Source of the DNA: an uncultured Desulfobacter sp. | Lineage (GTDB): Bacteria; Desulfobacterota; Desulfobacteria; Desulfobacterales; Desulfobacteraceae | Assembly (NCBI RefSeq): GCF_963677125.1 | Contig: NZ_OY781882.1 | Span: 3,418,501-3,482,500 of the forward strand | Length of the DNA stretch: 64,000 nucleotides | Reading direction: 5' to 3' | Shown here: positions 7,734 through 16,757 of the stretch, one piece after another | Layout: each line of letters opens with the position of its first letter | Numbering within the stretch: position 1 is the first letter of the stretch | Position numbers and translations under genes: made by a program | The notes under the pieces: generated by a model | Told to the model about the DNA's origin: nothing | Databases searched by the model: none | The model's input: the letters and a program-made list of their open reading frames with translations, nothing else

Positions 7734-9366
7734 ATTTGCCTTTTGATTTGGGGCCGCCGCCCCTGAGTCCTGACGCGCCACCCCTAACCGAGGTAGAAGC
7801 GGTTTTAAATCCACCGGTTTTCGAAAAGGTGCTGTTCTGGTACCGTGGTGAATCTTTCATACGTGATCCCCTGGAGCCGAATGTGTATCCTGTACCGGTC
7901 TGGCCGTAATAGGATTTTCTATATCTATAGTCAGTATTCCAGCGATTCCATGATCCATAGGAGTAGTAATGGGAAGGATAAAAGAACAGGTTGGAAAAAA
8001 AGGCATACCGTCCGTACCAGGACCAAAAACTGTTGCCGTGTGTATCCTTTTTCCATTCCCCGTACCTTGGATTTCCGACATAAGCCATGCCGGGCGGGGC
8101 GGCATGGGAATCAGGTTCAAACTCACCATAGGGCTTGGACAAAATTGCCATGCCTAAATTGTCCAGATTTTGTTCATAAAAAGAGGCATTCACCGGTTCC
8201 CAGTCGGTTTCCGAGGTGTCTCCGTTCTCTTCTATAATGTATTTATGAAAATATTTTAATCGGGTGCTTTGAAGGTAGAAAGTGGCGGCATTGTGGCGGG
8301 AATCGGGCCAGCCGGCGGTCAGATCAAGATTCAAATTCTTAAATGCAGATTCCAGCCCCCGGGTAATCCGCAGATTCATCCCGTTATAACCCGGTGTCAA
8401 ATCGGCAATGGACTCGGCGTCAGACTCGGTTAACGTCTGAAAAACTGCAGGAGAAACCTGAGCGGTATAAACGAAGATGCCGGGATTGTAATAATCCGAC
8501 CTCTCATCCCAGGATTCACGATAGATGGAGACATAATAGTCCACCTTCATGTCTTCCAGGAGCTTGGTATAACTGCGGTATAACTGATCTATATCCTTTT
8601 CAAATTTCGGGCCGTCCTTGGACAGGGTCTTTTTTGCCTGTTCAATGGCATCGGCTGCCGTAACAAAGGCGGCATAGTCGGCACTCTCTTGGGTATGGGC
8701 CTGATACTGGGCCTTTACAATGTCCGTATTAATTTTTGTGTCATCTACCATTTTAGAAAATGGGGCAAACCGGGCCGTGATTTTGGCGTCTGAAGCGGGA
8801 AATTTTTCCCTTGCCTTGGCCACGGGCCCCTGTTCCAGGCTTTGTACCGTTGACAGGATGACCTCTGCGGCTGCCAGCGCGGATTTTTCCATGGCCGGGG
8901 CATCTGTCATGGCTGCCTTGATCCGGCTTGCACGTTCAAAGGGTGCCTTTGCCTGGCCTTTAGCTTCACGGATCACCGAGTTCACCTGCTTGATCTGGGC
9001 CAGGGCCTGGGCCTCGCCTTCGGGTTTGTTCTGTTTGAGGGTGATTTTTAACCCCTTATCATAGACATCCCGGGCCCGGGCCAAGGTGGCATCGGCATTG
9101 GCAAACGCCGTATCCCATTTTTCTTTGGATGCATACTTAGCCAGGGAGGAAAAGTCCGGTGATGCAGACATACGTTCATATTTTTTTTTCTGGGCGTCAA
9201 TGAAATCCTGGGTGGATTTCAAATCCTGCTTTACGGCTTTGGCCTGGGTTCGGGTTGTATCGGAAAGTCCCTGGCCGCAGCCGGTTAGAAAAACCAGAGC
9301 CAACAAAACTATGACCACGCTTGTGAATATTTGTTCTGTTTTACCACAAGGGGTTGGGGCTCTCAT
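7732..9366 (-). CDS. Large lipoprotein of the TelA/DUF350 operon
   Basis: 544 residues. The N-terminus has a lipoprotein signal with the lipobox LTGC (Cys30), so it is probably anchored in a membrane facing the periplasm. Residues 35-270 are charged and look helical or coiled-coil, rich in A, K, D and Q; a mixed region follows, and the last 110 residues are rich in Y, S, G and R (YYGQTGTGYTFGSRGSRMK), ending in a glycine-rich tail. I do not recognise a named family. The ATG overlaps the TGA of the DUF4178 gene (ATGA) and has GGAGGT before it. The present stop TAG is made of T from the target duplication and AG from the MITE; the original was TAA. Confidence 0.75.
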   Translation of the reverse strand: MRAPTPCGKTEQIFTSVVIVLLALVFLTGCGQGLSDTTRTQAKAVKQDLKSTQDFIDAQKKKYERMSASPDFSSLAKYASKEKWDTAFANADATLARARDVYDKGLKITLKQNKPEGEAQALAQIKQVNSVIREAKGQAKAPFERASRIKAAMTDAPAMEKSALAAAEVILSTVQSLEQGPVAKAREKFPASDAKITARFAPFSKMVDDTKINTDIVKAQYQAHTQESADYAAFVTAADAIEQAKKTLSKDGPKFEKDIDQLYRSYTKLLEDMKVDYYVSIYRESWDERSDYYNPGIFVYTAQVSPAVFQTLTESDAESIADLTPGYNGMNLRITRGLESAFKNLNLDLTAGWPDSRHNAATFYLQSTRLKYFHKYIIEENGDTSETDWEPVNASFYEQNLDNLGMAILSKPYGEFEPDSHAAPPGMAYVGNPRYGEWKKDTHGNSFWSWYGRYAFFSNLFFYPSHYYSYGSWNRWNTDYRYRKSYYGQTGTGYTFGSRGSRMKDSPRYQNSTFSKTGGFKTASTSVRGGASGLRGGGPKSKGK

Positions 9367-10001
9367 GGGTTACCTCCCCCTCTGCAAATCAACGTCAATT
9401 CCGCCGGATCAACAGGTTTGGAACTATAAATCCGGTATTCCTCTTTATCTTCGTCCTGCCACTCTTCAATGGTGAGAAACATGGACGAACGGTCATTAAC
9501 AAATTCATACATATAAACCCGTTCTTCCTTGCCGTTACGCCGGTACACGGCAGCCCAGTCGTCGTCATACTCAAAGGTCTCTCCGGCATAGACAATACAG
9601 TCCTCATCGTCAACAATCTGGTCCAGATCATCTTCATCAACGGGCTGACCTTCATCATCGGTCAATTGTTTAAATTTGATCTGGTTCAAAGTGATACACA
9701 CTTCCAGTTCATCATCAATTTCCCACTCAAAATGGCCCACGGTTCCGGTCTCCAGGCACAGGCAGGTCAATTCAGTGACAAAGTAGTCTTTCAGTTTTGT
9801 ATACTTCTCATTGGCCTCCTGGTATTTATTGATTTCCTGGATGAAATAGGTGCTGCCCAAACAGGTAAAACAGTCACCCACCTCTGCATCCATAATGGTC
9901 AGGCGGGTCTGTTCCTCCGGGGACAATACCTTGTCCGGGGCCAGTGTTCGAATCAGGGAAAACCGCTGATCAAAGGATTTTTGTTCGGAAACGGATATCA
10001 T
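9363..10001 (-). CDS. DUF4178 domain protein
   Basis: 212 residues, acidic and soluble. The segment VGDCFTCLGSTYFIQEI followed by a run of beta-like stretches with WEIDDELEVC fits the DUF4178 family, which often sits beside DUF350 and aminopropyltransferase genes; function unknown. The family call is from memory of the pattern. The ribosome site AGGAG lies inside the 3' end of the telA-like gene (CAGGAGAAT TAA), and the stop overlaps the next ATG, so translation of three consecutive genes looks coupled. Confidence 0.7.
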   Translation of the reverse strand: MISVSEQKSFDQRFSLIRTLAPDKVLSPEEQTRLTIMDAEVGDCFTCLGSTYFIQEINKYQEANEKYTKLKDYFVTELTCLCLETGTVGHFEWEIDDELEVCITLNQIKFKQLTDDEGQPVDEDDLDQIVDDEDCIVYAGETFEYDDDWAAVYRRNGKEERVYMYEFVNDRSSMFLTIEEWQDEDKEEYRIYSSKPVDPAELTLICRGGGNP

Positions 10002-10003
10002 AT

Positions 10004-11236
10004 TTAATTCTCCTGGCGCCTTGATGTTAACGCATCTGTCCTGGCCCTAAACCGTTCATTCATAACCCCCAGGGCATTGGAACTTTGGGATGCAATACTG
10101 ATAGTCTCCTTTGAAATGGCCGTATAGGCTTCAAATGCCTGCTCATAGGTATTGCATGCCTCTTCCAGAGCTTCGATGTTTACAGTCATACTCTGGCTCA
10201 TCTTTGCGCCTTTAACCGCCGCATCACCAATGACCTTTGCCGTATCCGTCATGGTCTCGGCTGCGGCCTTCTGGACCATGTCCAGATGCTTTAAAGTATC
10301 CAACTGCTGTTCTGCGGCCACCCGAACGGCCAGGGCATTTTTCACGGCCGTGGCCAGAATCATGTCCGTACGCTGGACCAGGCGCTGGACCAGGTGTGAG
10401 TTTCTTACCATCATTTCTCCGCCGAACCGGGTCTGAAGATTTGAATTATCAATGGTCTGCAAATCCACAACCGCCATAGCCAAATCCGAGGTCAGCGTAG
10501 TCAGCGCCTCTTTGGCCCGGGGATCGTCCATCGTCTCAAGGTGGGCGGAGAGCTTTTCCCAGATCAGCTGGCCCAAATAAATCTGTTCCTGCAGGGCCGG
10601 CTGGATCTCTTTTAAGGCGTCACAAATCTGGGCCAGTTCAGCCGCGTCAAAGGCGACCTGGTCCGCCTCGCCGCGCAGGTGATCCCGGATGCCGTCTATG
10701 GTGGAATTCACGGTTTCCCTACGTTCGGCAATAATACGCAGGATCTCATCTCCTTTGGGCAGACGGTTGACGGTGCGGGTAAAAAGCCCCATTACCTTTT
10801 TAGGCAAAGGCATTTCCGTTTTTGCCACCATGGTGGGGTTGACCTTATCCAGCTCAGTTTTGATGGCCAGAATATTTTTTGCCACCGGCGAACTGTCCTC
10901 ACTGGCCACACTTTTCAGCACCGAGCCCATTTTCCGGTCGTAAAGGGAGACCTGGGCCTGGGTCTTTTCCATAATTTCCCTACCCAGTGAAAATACAAAG
11001 TTGCCCAGCTGCCAGTCCGACGGATCTGTTTTAACTTTCTCCACAAAACCGTCAGCTGCTTCTTCAAGCGCTTTGATATCTTCAAGGGCAAGGTGCCCGG
11101 GCTGGACCGGCACCAACTGGTCCGGGGCCTGGACAGGGGTGAGCGCCCCCTGCCCCGATGCTTGTGTAACTTCTGCTAATACAGGTGCTTTGGCCTGTCC
11201 GGCCACGCTGGCAAGTTCCTGAGCCAAACTGGACAT
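10004..11236 (-). CDS. TelA-like toxic anion resistance family protein
   Basis: 410 residues, no signal peptide or membrane segment, mostly helical. The central and C-terminal region (about 130-400) matches the TelA/KlaA pattern in order: LFTRTVNRLPKGDEILRII, then LGQLIWEKL, then VVDLQTIDNSNLQTRFGGEM and a long C-terminal helix. TelA was named for tellurite resistance, but most members are general envelope-stress or phage-shock-associated proteins, which the neighbours here favour. The first 60 residues are low-complexity A/Q/P. ATG 11236 has GGAGAAC before it. It is 13 bases behind the short membrane protein gene. Confidence 0.8.
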   Translation of the reverse strand: MSSLAQELASVAGQAKAPVLAEVTQASGQGALTPVQAPDQLVPVQPGHLALEDIKALEEAADGFVEKVKTDPSDWQLGNFVFSLGREIMEKTQAQVSLYDRKMGSVLKSVASEDSSPVAKNILAIKTELDKVNPTMVAKTEMPLPKKVMGLFTRTVNRLPKGDEILRIIAERRETVNSTIDGIRDHLRGEADQVAFDAAELAQICDALKEIQPALQEQIYLGQLIWEKLSAHLETMDDPRAKEALTTLTSDLAMAVVDLQTIDNSNLQTRFGGEMMVRNSHLVQRLVQRTDMILATAVKNALAVRVAAEQQLDTLKHLDMVQKAAAETMTDTAKVIGDAAVKGAKMSQSMTVNIEALEEACNTYEQAFEAYTAISKETISIASQSSNALGVMNERFRARTDALTSRRQEN

Positions 11237-11248
11237 AGGTGTTCTCCT

Positions 11249-11770
11249 TTATGAAAATTTGCCCTCAAGAAAATGGGCCATGGTTTTAAATTCTGCGATT
11301 TCGTTATTGTCTACAATCTGCCGGGATCTTGTGCAGACCTCATGAAGGCTTTCAATGGTTTTTTCAAACGCCTGCCTTTGGGTTTGCCTGCTGTCCGGGG
11401 AAAGGTCAAGATACTCTTTAACGGTTTTAAACAGATGGGTTGCACCGATTTTTTTCAATTCATAGGTCAGCGTCTCGCCCGGATAACGGGTGATCATATC
11501 CGGAATAAGCGCCTTGAGATCATCAATAATGGATTCAATTTTTAAAATTAAGTCCATGGAAAACTCACGGTCGGTTCGGATCAAAAGATTCAACTTGATC
11601 AGGGTATCAAGAATCTTTTTGAACTCAGCGCCCGGATCTTTTTTTTCCGCAACCGGGGAGGACTGATCTTCAGTCCCGGATGACGCTGTTGGTGTTTTCA
11701 TGCGCCGGATAACCAGGCTCAAAGCAATTAGCGCAATAATAAATACGGCAGATACAATTATAATGGTCAT
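11249..11770 (-). CDS. Single-pass membrane protein leading the TelA operon
   Basis: 173 residues. One N-terminal membrane segment (MTIIIVSAVFIIALIALSLV), then a short linker rich in S, T and E, then a helical cytoplasmic or periplasmic part of about 120 residues. No family recognised; in other genomes the gene before telA is often a membrane protein of the XpaC type, but I do not see clear identity. GGAAGGA precedes ATG 11770. It is the first gene of the leftward operon that ends at 4989 or 3010. Confidence 0.6.
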   Translation of the reverse strand: MTIIIVSAVFIIALIALSLVIRRMKTPTASSGTEDQSSPVAEKKDPGAEFKKILDTLIKLNLLIRTDREFSMDLILKIESIIDDLKALIPDMITRYPGETLTYELKKIGATHLFKTVKEYLDLSPDSRQTQRQAFEKTIESLHEVCTRSRQIVDNNEIAEFKTMAHFLEGKFS

Positions 11771-11882
11771 GAAATATTTCCTTCCAGATTTTTAAGAAAA
11801 GCCTTGCTTAGTGATAATTCTAATGCCTTTAAGACCAGGACGGTAGTAGTACTGTTATACATTAAATGACGTGAAGTTCAAG

Positions 11883-13034
11883 TCATTCCCCAAAACACTT
11901 TTCCAGTATCGTTATGCCCTGAGCTTCACCGATACCGCCGTTTCCGTGAACCATGCCATATTGACGATCGCCTTGGACAAGCCGTTGTGTGACTTGGATT
12001 AACCCGTTCAACGCCGGATTATTCCACGGTGCTCTGGCAATGTTCATTCCCCCGGTTACCGTTATCTCGTTGTGTTTAAGAAAATCATGGATATCATTGA
12101 TGTTGCCGACTAAACCAGTCACCAATAATAACGCGATGGGTATGGGCGGATAGCAGGTATATGCTTCCAGCAAAAGATTTCTATTATGAAATTCCCGGAT
12201 TACATCTATTTGGGCTTCTGCCTGGGCCTGCAGAAATGCATTTTTAAGGTGAGCAAACAGATCGTTGCCGTTACCGGTGATATGGTTGATCTCTTTTGGG
12301 TCTCCCTTTACGATGGTATATCCTGAACCCGATACTTTAACCCGGCTATTTTTAGGAATGTTCAGTTGTTCAGCTGTAGGCGTATTGGTGACAATAAGCC
12401 CTCCGGCAAAATCGATATTCGGGTTCGCGCAATCGGTCAGGCAAAAGAGATCTGTTCCATAATCATGCAGGACTTTTCCCCGTGGAAAATTAAGTTGCGT
12501 TCCTGATCCACCCTGAAACGTCCTGGAATAATTTTCAAAAAGCCTGTCGGCTAATCCACGGAAGTCCTCATTTGAAATATCCGTCTCACGGCAAAGACAA
12601 CGTGCAAGAAGGTCATAACATTGAATCAGACTGACATCTTCAAATATCTCCATTGCTTTTTTTATTGTTTCTTTGCCGTAGTGCCGCGTATCAGACAGCA
12701 GAGGGTCATGCCCGAAAATGAACACCGCGTCATATAAATCATTTTTTATTAATTCATTGGCATCTGTAATCGCCTGAATCGGCCCTGCACCGGTTTTATA
12801 CGTATTGATCTTTTTTATGTCATCACACCCAAGGATGTTAAAATAAAAACCGTTGGCAGCTTCAAATGAGTGAAGGAGGGGGTCAATAAAAAAATAGGCG
12901 ACCCGCTTATTATCAGCCGCCAATATGTTATTAAATTCTATCGCCTTATGAAAGAAAGCTCTCATAATCGGGAAAGACAGTTTATTTTCTTCCTGAAAAG
13001 AAATTTTGTTCGCATAAATGATGTAAGCGTTCAT
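11883..13034 (-). CDS. Thiolase-superfamily-like protein
   Basis: 383 residues. The C-terminal part has the glycine-rich arrangement of thiolases: VTGGMNIARAPWNNPALNGL, then GMVHGNGGIGEAQGITIL. The middle contains VKVSGSGYTIVKGD, like the OB-type insert seen in SCP-x-like thiolases. I see no cysteine in the place (near residues 85-110, around FIFGHDPLLSD) where the nucleophilic cysteine of a true thiolase is expected, so catalysis of acetyl transfer is doubtful; a non-catalytic or divergent member is possible. It stands alone, leftward, between the TelA operon and the hybrid kinase. Coding ends at the TGA near 11883. Confidence 0.6.
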   Translation of the reverse strand: MNAYIIYANKISFQEENKLSFPIMRAFFHKAIEFNNILAADNKRVAYFFIDPLLHSFEAANGFYFNILGCDDIKKINTYKTGAGPIQAITDANELIKNDLYDAVFIFGHDPLLSDTRHYGKETIKKAMEIFEDVSLIQCYDLLARCLCRETDISNEDFRGLADRLFENYSRTFQGGSGTQLNFPRGKVLHDYGTDLFCLTDCANPNIDFAGGLIVTNTPTAEQLNIPKNSRVKVSGSGYTIVKGDPKEINHITGNGNDLFAHLKNAFLQAQAEAQIDVIREFHNRNLLLEAYTCYPPIPIALLLVTGLVGNINDIHDFLKHNEITVTGGMNIARAPWNNPALNGLIQVTQRLVQGDRQYGMVHGNGGIGEAQGITILEKCFGE

Positions 13035-13344
13035 ATATATATCCTCATTACTACGTTAATTCGATAGAGTACCTATCATTTACTTTGCAGGCAATTCAAA
13101 CAAAATTTATGGGGTTAAAAGTGCATACCCTGCCCGTTTTCATTTTCATATAACAGCCATGGGCTGACCCGGGATATCGGCACCCGGACACATCCCACAA
13201 CAAAACATAAAAGTAACTTAACAACTTATTGCAACTTTCATATAAAACTTTAAATGGAAACCTTTGCGAATTCTCTTTAATAGTGATAAGAGTTTTTCCA
13301 TTGATATTCTATTCGAGTCTTATCCCGTATATAGGGGGAACCTG
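13035..13344. other. Intergenic region between divergent genes
   Basis: 310 bases between the leftward thiolase-like gene and the rightward hybrid kinase. AT-rich; it must hold both promoters, but I see no hexamer pair good enough to call, and no hairpin of note. Confidence 0.4.
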
Positions 13345-16300
13345 TTGAATCTTATTAATATCGATAAGATGCAGTCTTTGCTTGACAACTTCTCTAAGGC
13401 CGTTGGTATTGCTTCGGCCATCATTGACCTTGAAGGCAATGTCATCGTTGGTTCCAATTGGCAGCAGATCTGCACAGATTTCCACCGAACCCACCCGGAA
13501 ACCTGTAAACGATGTATAGAAAGCGACACGATTCTGGCCGAAAGAATGGCCAAAAATAGGGAACAAAGCTTTTATCTGTGTAAAAACGGTTTAACCGACG
13601 CGGCGGCCCCGATCATTCTCAACGACGATCATGTGGCCAATTTGTTCATTGGACAGTTTCTCTTGAGTGATCCCGATTTTGTTTTTTTTAAAACCCAAGC
13701 TTCTGAATATGGTTTTGAAGAAGACCGATATATAGAGGCTCTAAGAAGTGTTCCCATACTCAGTGAAACCAAAATCAAGCCCATCATAAATTTTTTTCAG
13801 GATTTTGCGAAAACCATTGGTGAAATGGTGCTTCAAGAAAAACAAATGTTGCAACGCAAAACCCGATTGCTGGATGTCACCGGCAGCACCAGCGATTGGA
13901 TCTGGGAGGTGAACGCCGATGGCATATTTACCTACTGCAGCAAAGGGGTTGAGAAGGTGCTGGGCTACCGCCCGGAAGACATTCTGGGTCGTACTCCCTT
14001 TGAATTGATGCTTACCGAAGATCAGCAACGCATGGACGAATTGATTGCCGGCTTGTTCGCCCAAGGGGAACCCATCAAAAACCAAGAAATCTGGCACCAG
14101 ACCCAAGACAGCCGCAGGGTCTGCCTGCTGACCAACGGCGTTCCGATCATCGATGACTGCGGTCGTTTGGAGGGGTACCGGGGTTCCAATACCGACATCA
14201 CAGAACGTAAACAGACCGAGAATGCGCTGCAAATGGAAAGGGAACGTCTTGCCAATGTCATTTACGGTACCAATATCGGTACATGGGAATGGAATATACA
14301 AACGGGTGAAACGATTTTTAACGAACGCTGGGCAGAAATCTGCGGGTATAGTCTGGAAGAACTTGCCCCGATCTCCATTGAGACCTGGATAAACCTGGCC
14401 CATCCCGATGATTTAAAGGGCTCCGAAACCCTTCTTAACCGTCATTTTTCAGGAGAACTGTATCGCTATGACTGCCAGTGCCGGATGAAGCACAAGGACG
14501 GACGTTGGGTCTGGGTACATGACCGCGGCCGGGTAATTTCCTGGACTGATGATAACCGCCCGATCAGGATGTTCGGTACCCATACGGACATCACTGAAAG
14601 AAAACTGGCAGAGCAGGAACTGATTGAAACCCGTGATGAACTGTTAATGGCCAACAGGCACCTCGAGCAGCAGACCGCCTATGCCAACGACATGGCTGCC
14701 CAGGCGGAGATGGCCTCGGCGGCTAAAAGTGAATTCCTGGCCAACATGAGCCATGAAATACGGACTCCCATGAACGGCGTTATCGGCATGACGGGGTTGC
14801 TGCTTGGTACGGATCTCACAGAAGAACAACGCCATTACGGTGAAACCATTAAAGCCAGTGCAGATGCGCTGCTGGAACTGATCAACGACATACTTGATTT
14901 TTCAAAAATCGAAGCCGGCAGGCTCGAACTGGAAATATTAGATTTTGACCTGCGATCCCTTTTAAACGATTTTGCAGAAATTATAGCGTTCAAAGCCCAT
15001 GAACGTGGCTTGGAATTCATCTGCACCACGGCCCCGGACGTACCGGTATTCCTCCGGGGAGATCCAGGACGGCTCCGTCAGATCCTTATTAATCTGGCAG
15101 GCAACGCGGTCAAGTTCACCCATAAAGGAGAAATAGTTGTTCGTGCCGACCTTGAACAGGAATGGGACCAGGAGGTCATTATCCGATTTTCAGTACGCGA
15201 TACCGGTATCGGCATCCCAGACGAAAAACAGGAAGGTCTCTTTGAGCAGTTCACACAAGTGGACACATCTATTACAAGAAAATATGGCGGCACGGGCCTG
15301 GGACTGGCGATCTCCAAACAGTTGGCAGAGTTGATGGGCGGCCGGATCGGACTAATCTCTCCGATCCACGCCGGCACAGAAACAAAGACTGAAGACACCC
15401 GTCCCGGCGCGGAATTCTGGTTTACGGCGCGGTTTGACAAGCAGCCCCGGAAACCAGCCGGCCGGACAGTATCAGATCCTGGTGATGTGCGGGGGGCAAA
15501 AATCCTGGTGGTTGATGATAACGCCACCAACCGGGAAATTCTCATGACACAGCTTAAAGCATGGAACGCCCGACCGGCAGAGTCTCCGGAAGGGGATACG
15601 GCCATTTCTTTGCTCAAGCAGGCAGTTCACAAGGATGATGCGTTTGACATTGCGATTTTAGACATGCACCTGCCGGGGATGAACGGTGAAGCGCTTGGCC
15701 ACGCCATTAAAAATGACCCTGCCCTTACAGACACACGGTTGATCATGATGACGTCACTGGGGCGGCCGGGAGACACCCGTCGTTTAGAGACCGTGGGCTT
15801 TGCCGCGCATCTGACAAAACCGGTCCGCCTGTCGGATCTGCATGACTGCCTCTCCGCAGTTCTTTGCGATAACTCTCATAAAATCAAGAGGCCCATCATC
15901 ACACGGCAAACCATCCCCAAACTGCAAAATACCGGCGGCCGTATTCTTTTGGCCGAAGATAATATCACCAACCAGCAGGTGGCCAAAGGCATTCTCCAAA
16001 AACTGGGCTTGTCTGCGGATACGGTTGCAAACGGCGCCGACGCAGTGGATGCGTTGACACGCAACCACTATGATCTAGTACTGATGGATGTGCAGATGCC
16101 TGAAATGGACGGCATGGAAGCCACCCGAAAAATCCGTAATCCCCGGTCTGCCACACTAAATCCAAGCATACCGATCATTGCCATGACAGCCCATGTCATG
16201 GCCGGTGATCGCGAAACCTGCCTTGAAGCCGGCATGGACGACTACATCAGCAAACCCGTCAATCAACGCATTCTGGCAGACAAACTCAAACAGTGGATGC

Positions 16301-16668
16301 CGGATACGCCTGAAGACTATACCGAACGACCCTCCTCTGGACCTGCTTTTGATATCGAGGCCTTATTGAACCGCCTCATGGGGGATGAAAAGCTTGTCGC
16401 TACGGTTATCGCCGTATTCCTTGAGGACATGCCAAAAGAAATTTCAGCTCTCAAGCGCTATATCGATGCGGGGCAGGCTGACAAGGCCGGCTCCCAGGCC
16501 CATAAAATTAAAGGGACCGCAGGCAATATTGCAGCCAAAGACTTTCAGGAGACGGCTTCGGCCATGGAAATGTCGGGCAGGGCCGGAGAACTGGATCGAC
16601 TGAAGACATTAATGCCCGAGCTGGAAAATCGATTCAACAGACTGAAAGCAGAGATGAAAAGTATATGA
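13345..16668 (+). CDS. Hybrid sensor histidine kinase with PocR and PAS domains
   Basis: About 1,107 residues from TTG 13345, chosen because AGGGGG stands six bases before it and the conserved PocR domain begins there; a TTG at 13264 also lies in frame. Order: PocR sensory domain (1-170, with cysteines in CKRCIESD), two PAS domains (about 185-430, the second a PAS-3 type with WEWNIQTGE), HisKA with phospho-acceptor His470 (MSHEIRTP), ATPase domain with N box near 582, DTGIGIP near 619 and GTGLGL near 650, receiver 1 with Asp773, receiver 2 with Asp915 and an HPt domain with His1053. It is a complete His-Asp-His-Asp relay in one protein, with no membrane segment, so cytoplasmic. PocR domains are thought to bind small hydrocarbon derivatives. 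The output partner is probably the gene at 16758. Confidence 0.9.
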   Translation: MNLINIDKMQSLLDNFSKAVGIASAIIDLEGNVIVGSNWQQICTDFHRTHPETCKRCIESDTILAERMAKNREQSFYLCKNGLTDAAAPIILNDDHVANLFIGQFLLSDPDFVFFKTQASEYGFEEDRYIEALRSVPILSETKIKPIINFFQDFAKTIGEMVLQEKQMLQRKTRLLDVTGSTSDWIWEVNADGIFTYCSKGVEKVLGYRPEDILGRTPFELMLTEDQQRMDELIAGLFAQGEPIKNQEIWHQTQDSRRVCLLTNGVPIIDDCGRLEGYRGSNTDITERKQTENALQMERERLANVIYGTNIGTWEWNIQTGETIFNERWAEICGYSLEELAPISIETWINLAHPDDLKGSETLLNRHFSGELYRYDCQCRMKHKDGRWVWVHDRGRVISWTDDNRPIRMFGTHTDITERKLAEQELIETRDELLMANRHLEQQTAYANDMAAQAEMASAAKSEFLANMSHEIRTPMNGVIGMTGLLLGTDLTEEQRHYGETIKASADALLELINDILDFSKIEAGRLELEILDFDLRSLLNDFAEIIAFKAHERGLEFICTTAPDVPVFLRGDPGRLRQILINLAGNAVKFTHKGEIVVRADLEQEWDQEVIIRFSVRDTGIGIPDEKQEGLFEQFTQVDTSITRKYGGTGLGLAISKQLAELMGGRIGLISPIHAGTETKTEDTRPGAEFWFTARFDKQPRKPAGRTVSDPGDVRGAKILVVDDNATNREILMTQLKAWNARPAESPEGDTAISLLKQAVHKDDAFDIAILDMHLPGMNGEALGHAIKNDPALTDTRLIMMTSLGRPGDTRRLETVGFAAHLTKPVRLSDLHDCLSAVLCDNSHKIKRPIITRQTIPKLQNTGGRILLAEDNITNQQVAKGILQKLGLSADTVANGADAVDALTRNHYDLVLMDVQMPEMDGMEATRKIRNPRSATLNPSIPIIAMTAHVMAGDRETCLEAGMDDYISKPVNQRILADKLKQWMPDTPEDYTERPSSGPAFDIEALLNRLMGDEKLVATVIAVFLEDMPKEISALKRYIDAGQADKAGSQAHKIKGTAGNIAAKDFQETASAMEMSGRAGELDRLKTLMPELENRFNRLKAEMKSI

Positions 16669-16757
16669 CCAATGCAACTTCAGATCGCCAAAGATGACAC
16701 CACTTCGGGTCCAATTATGAACGTGATGCTGACAAATGAGGCTACAAGCCGTAAAAA

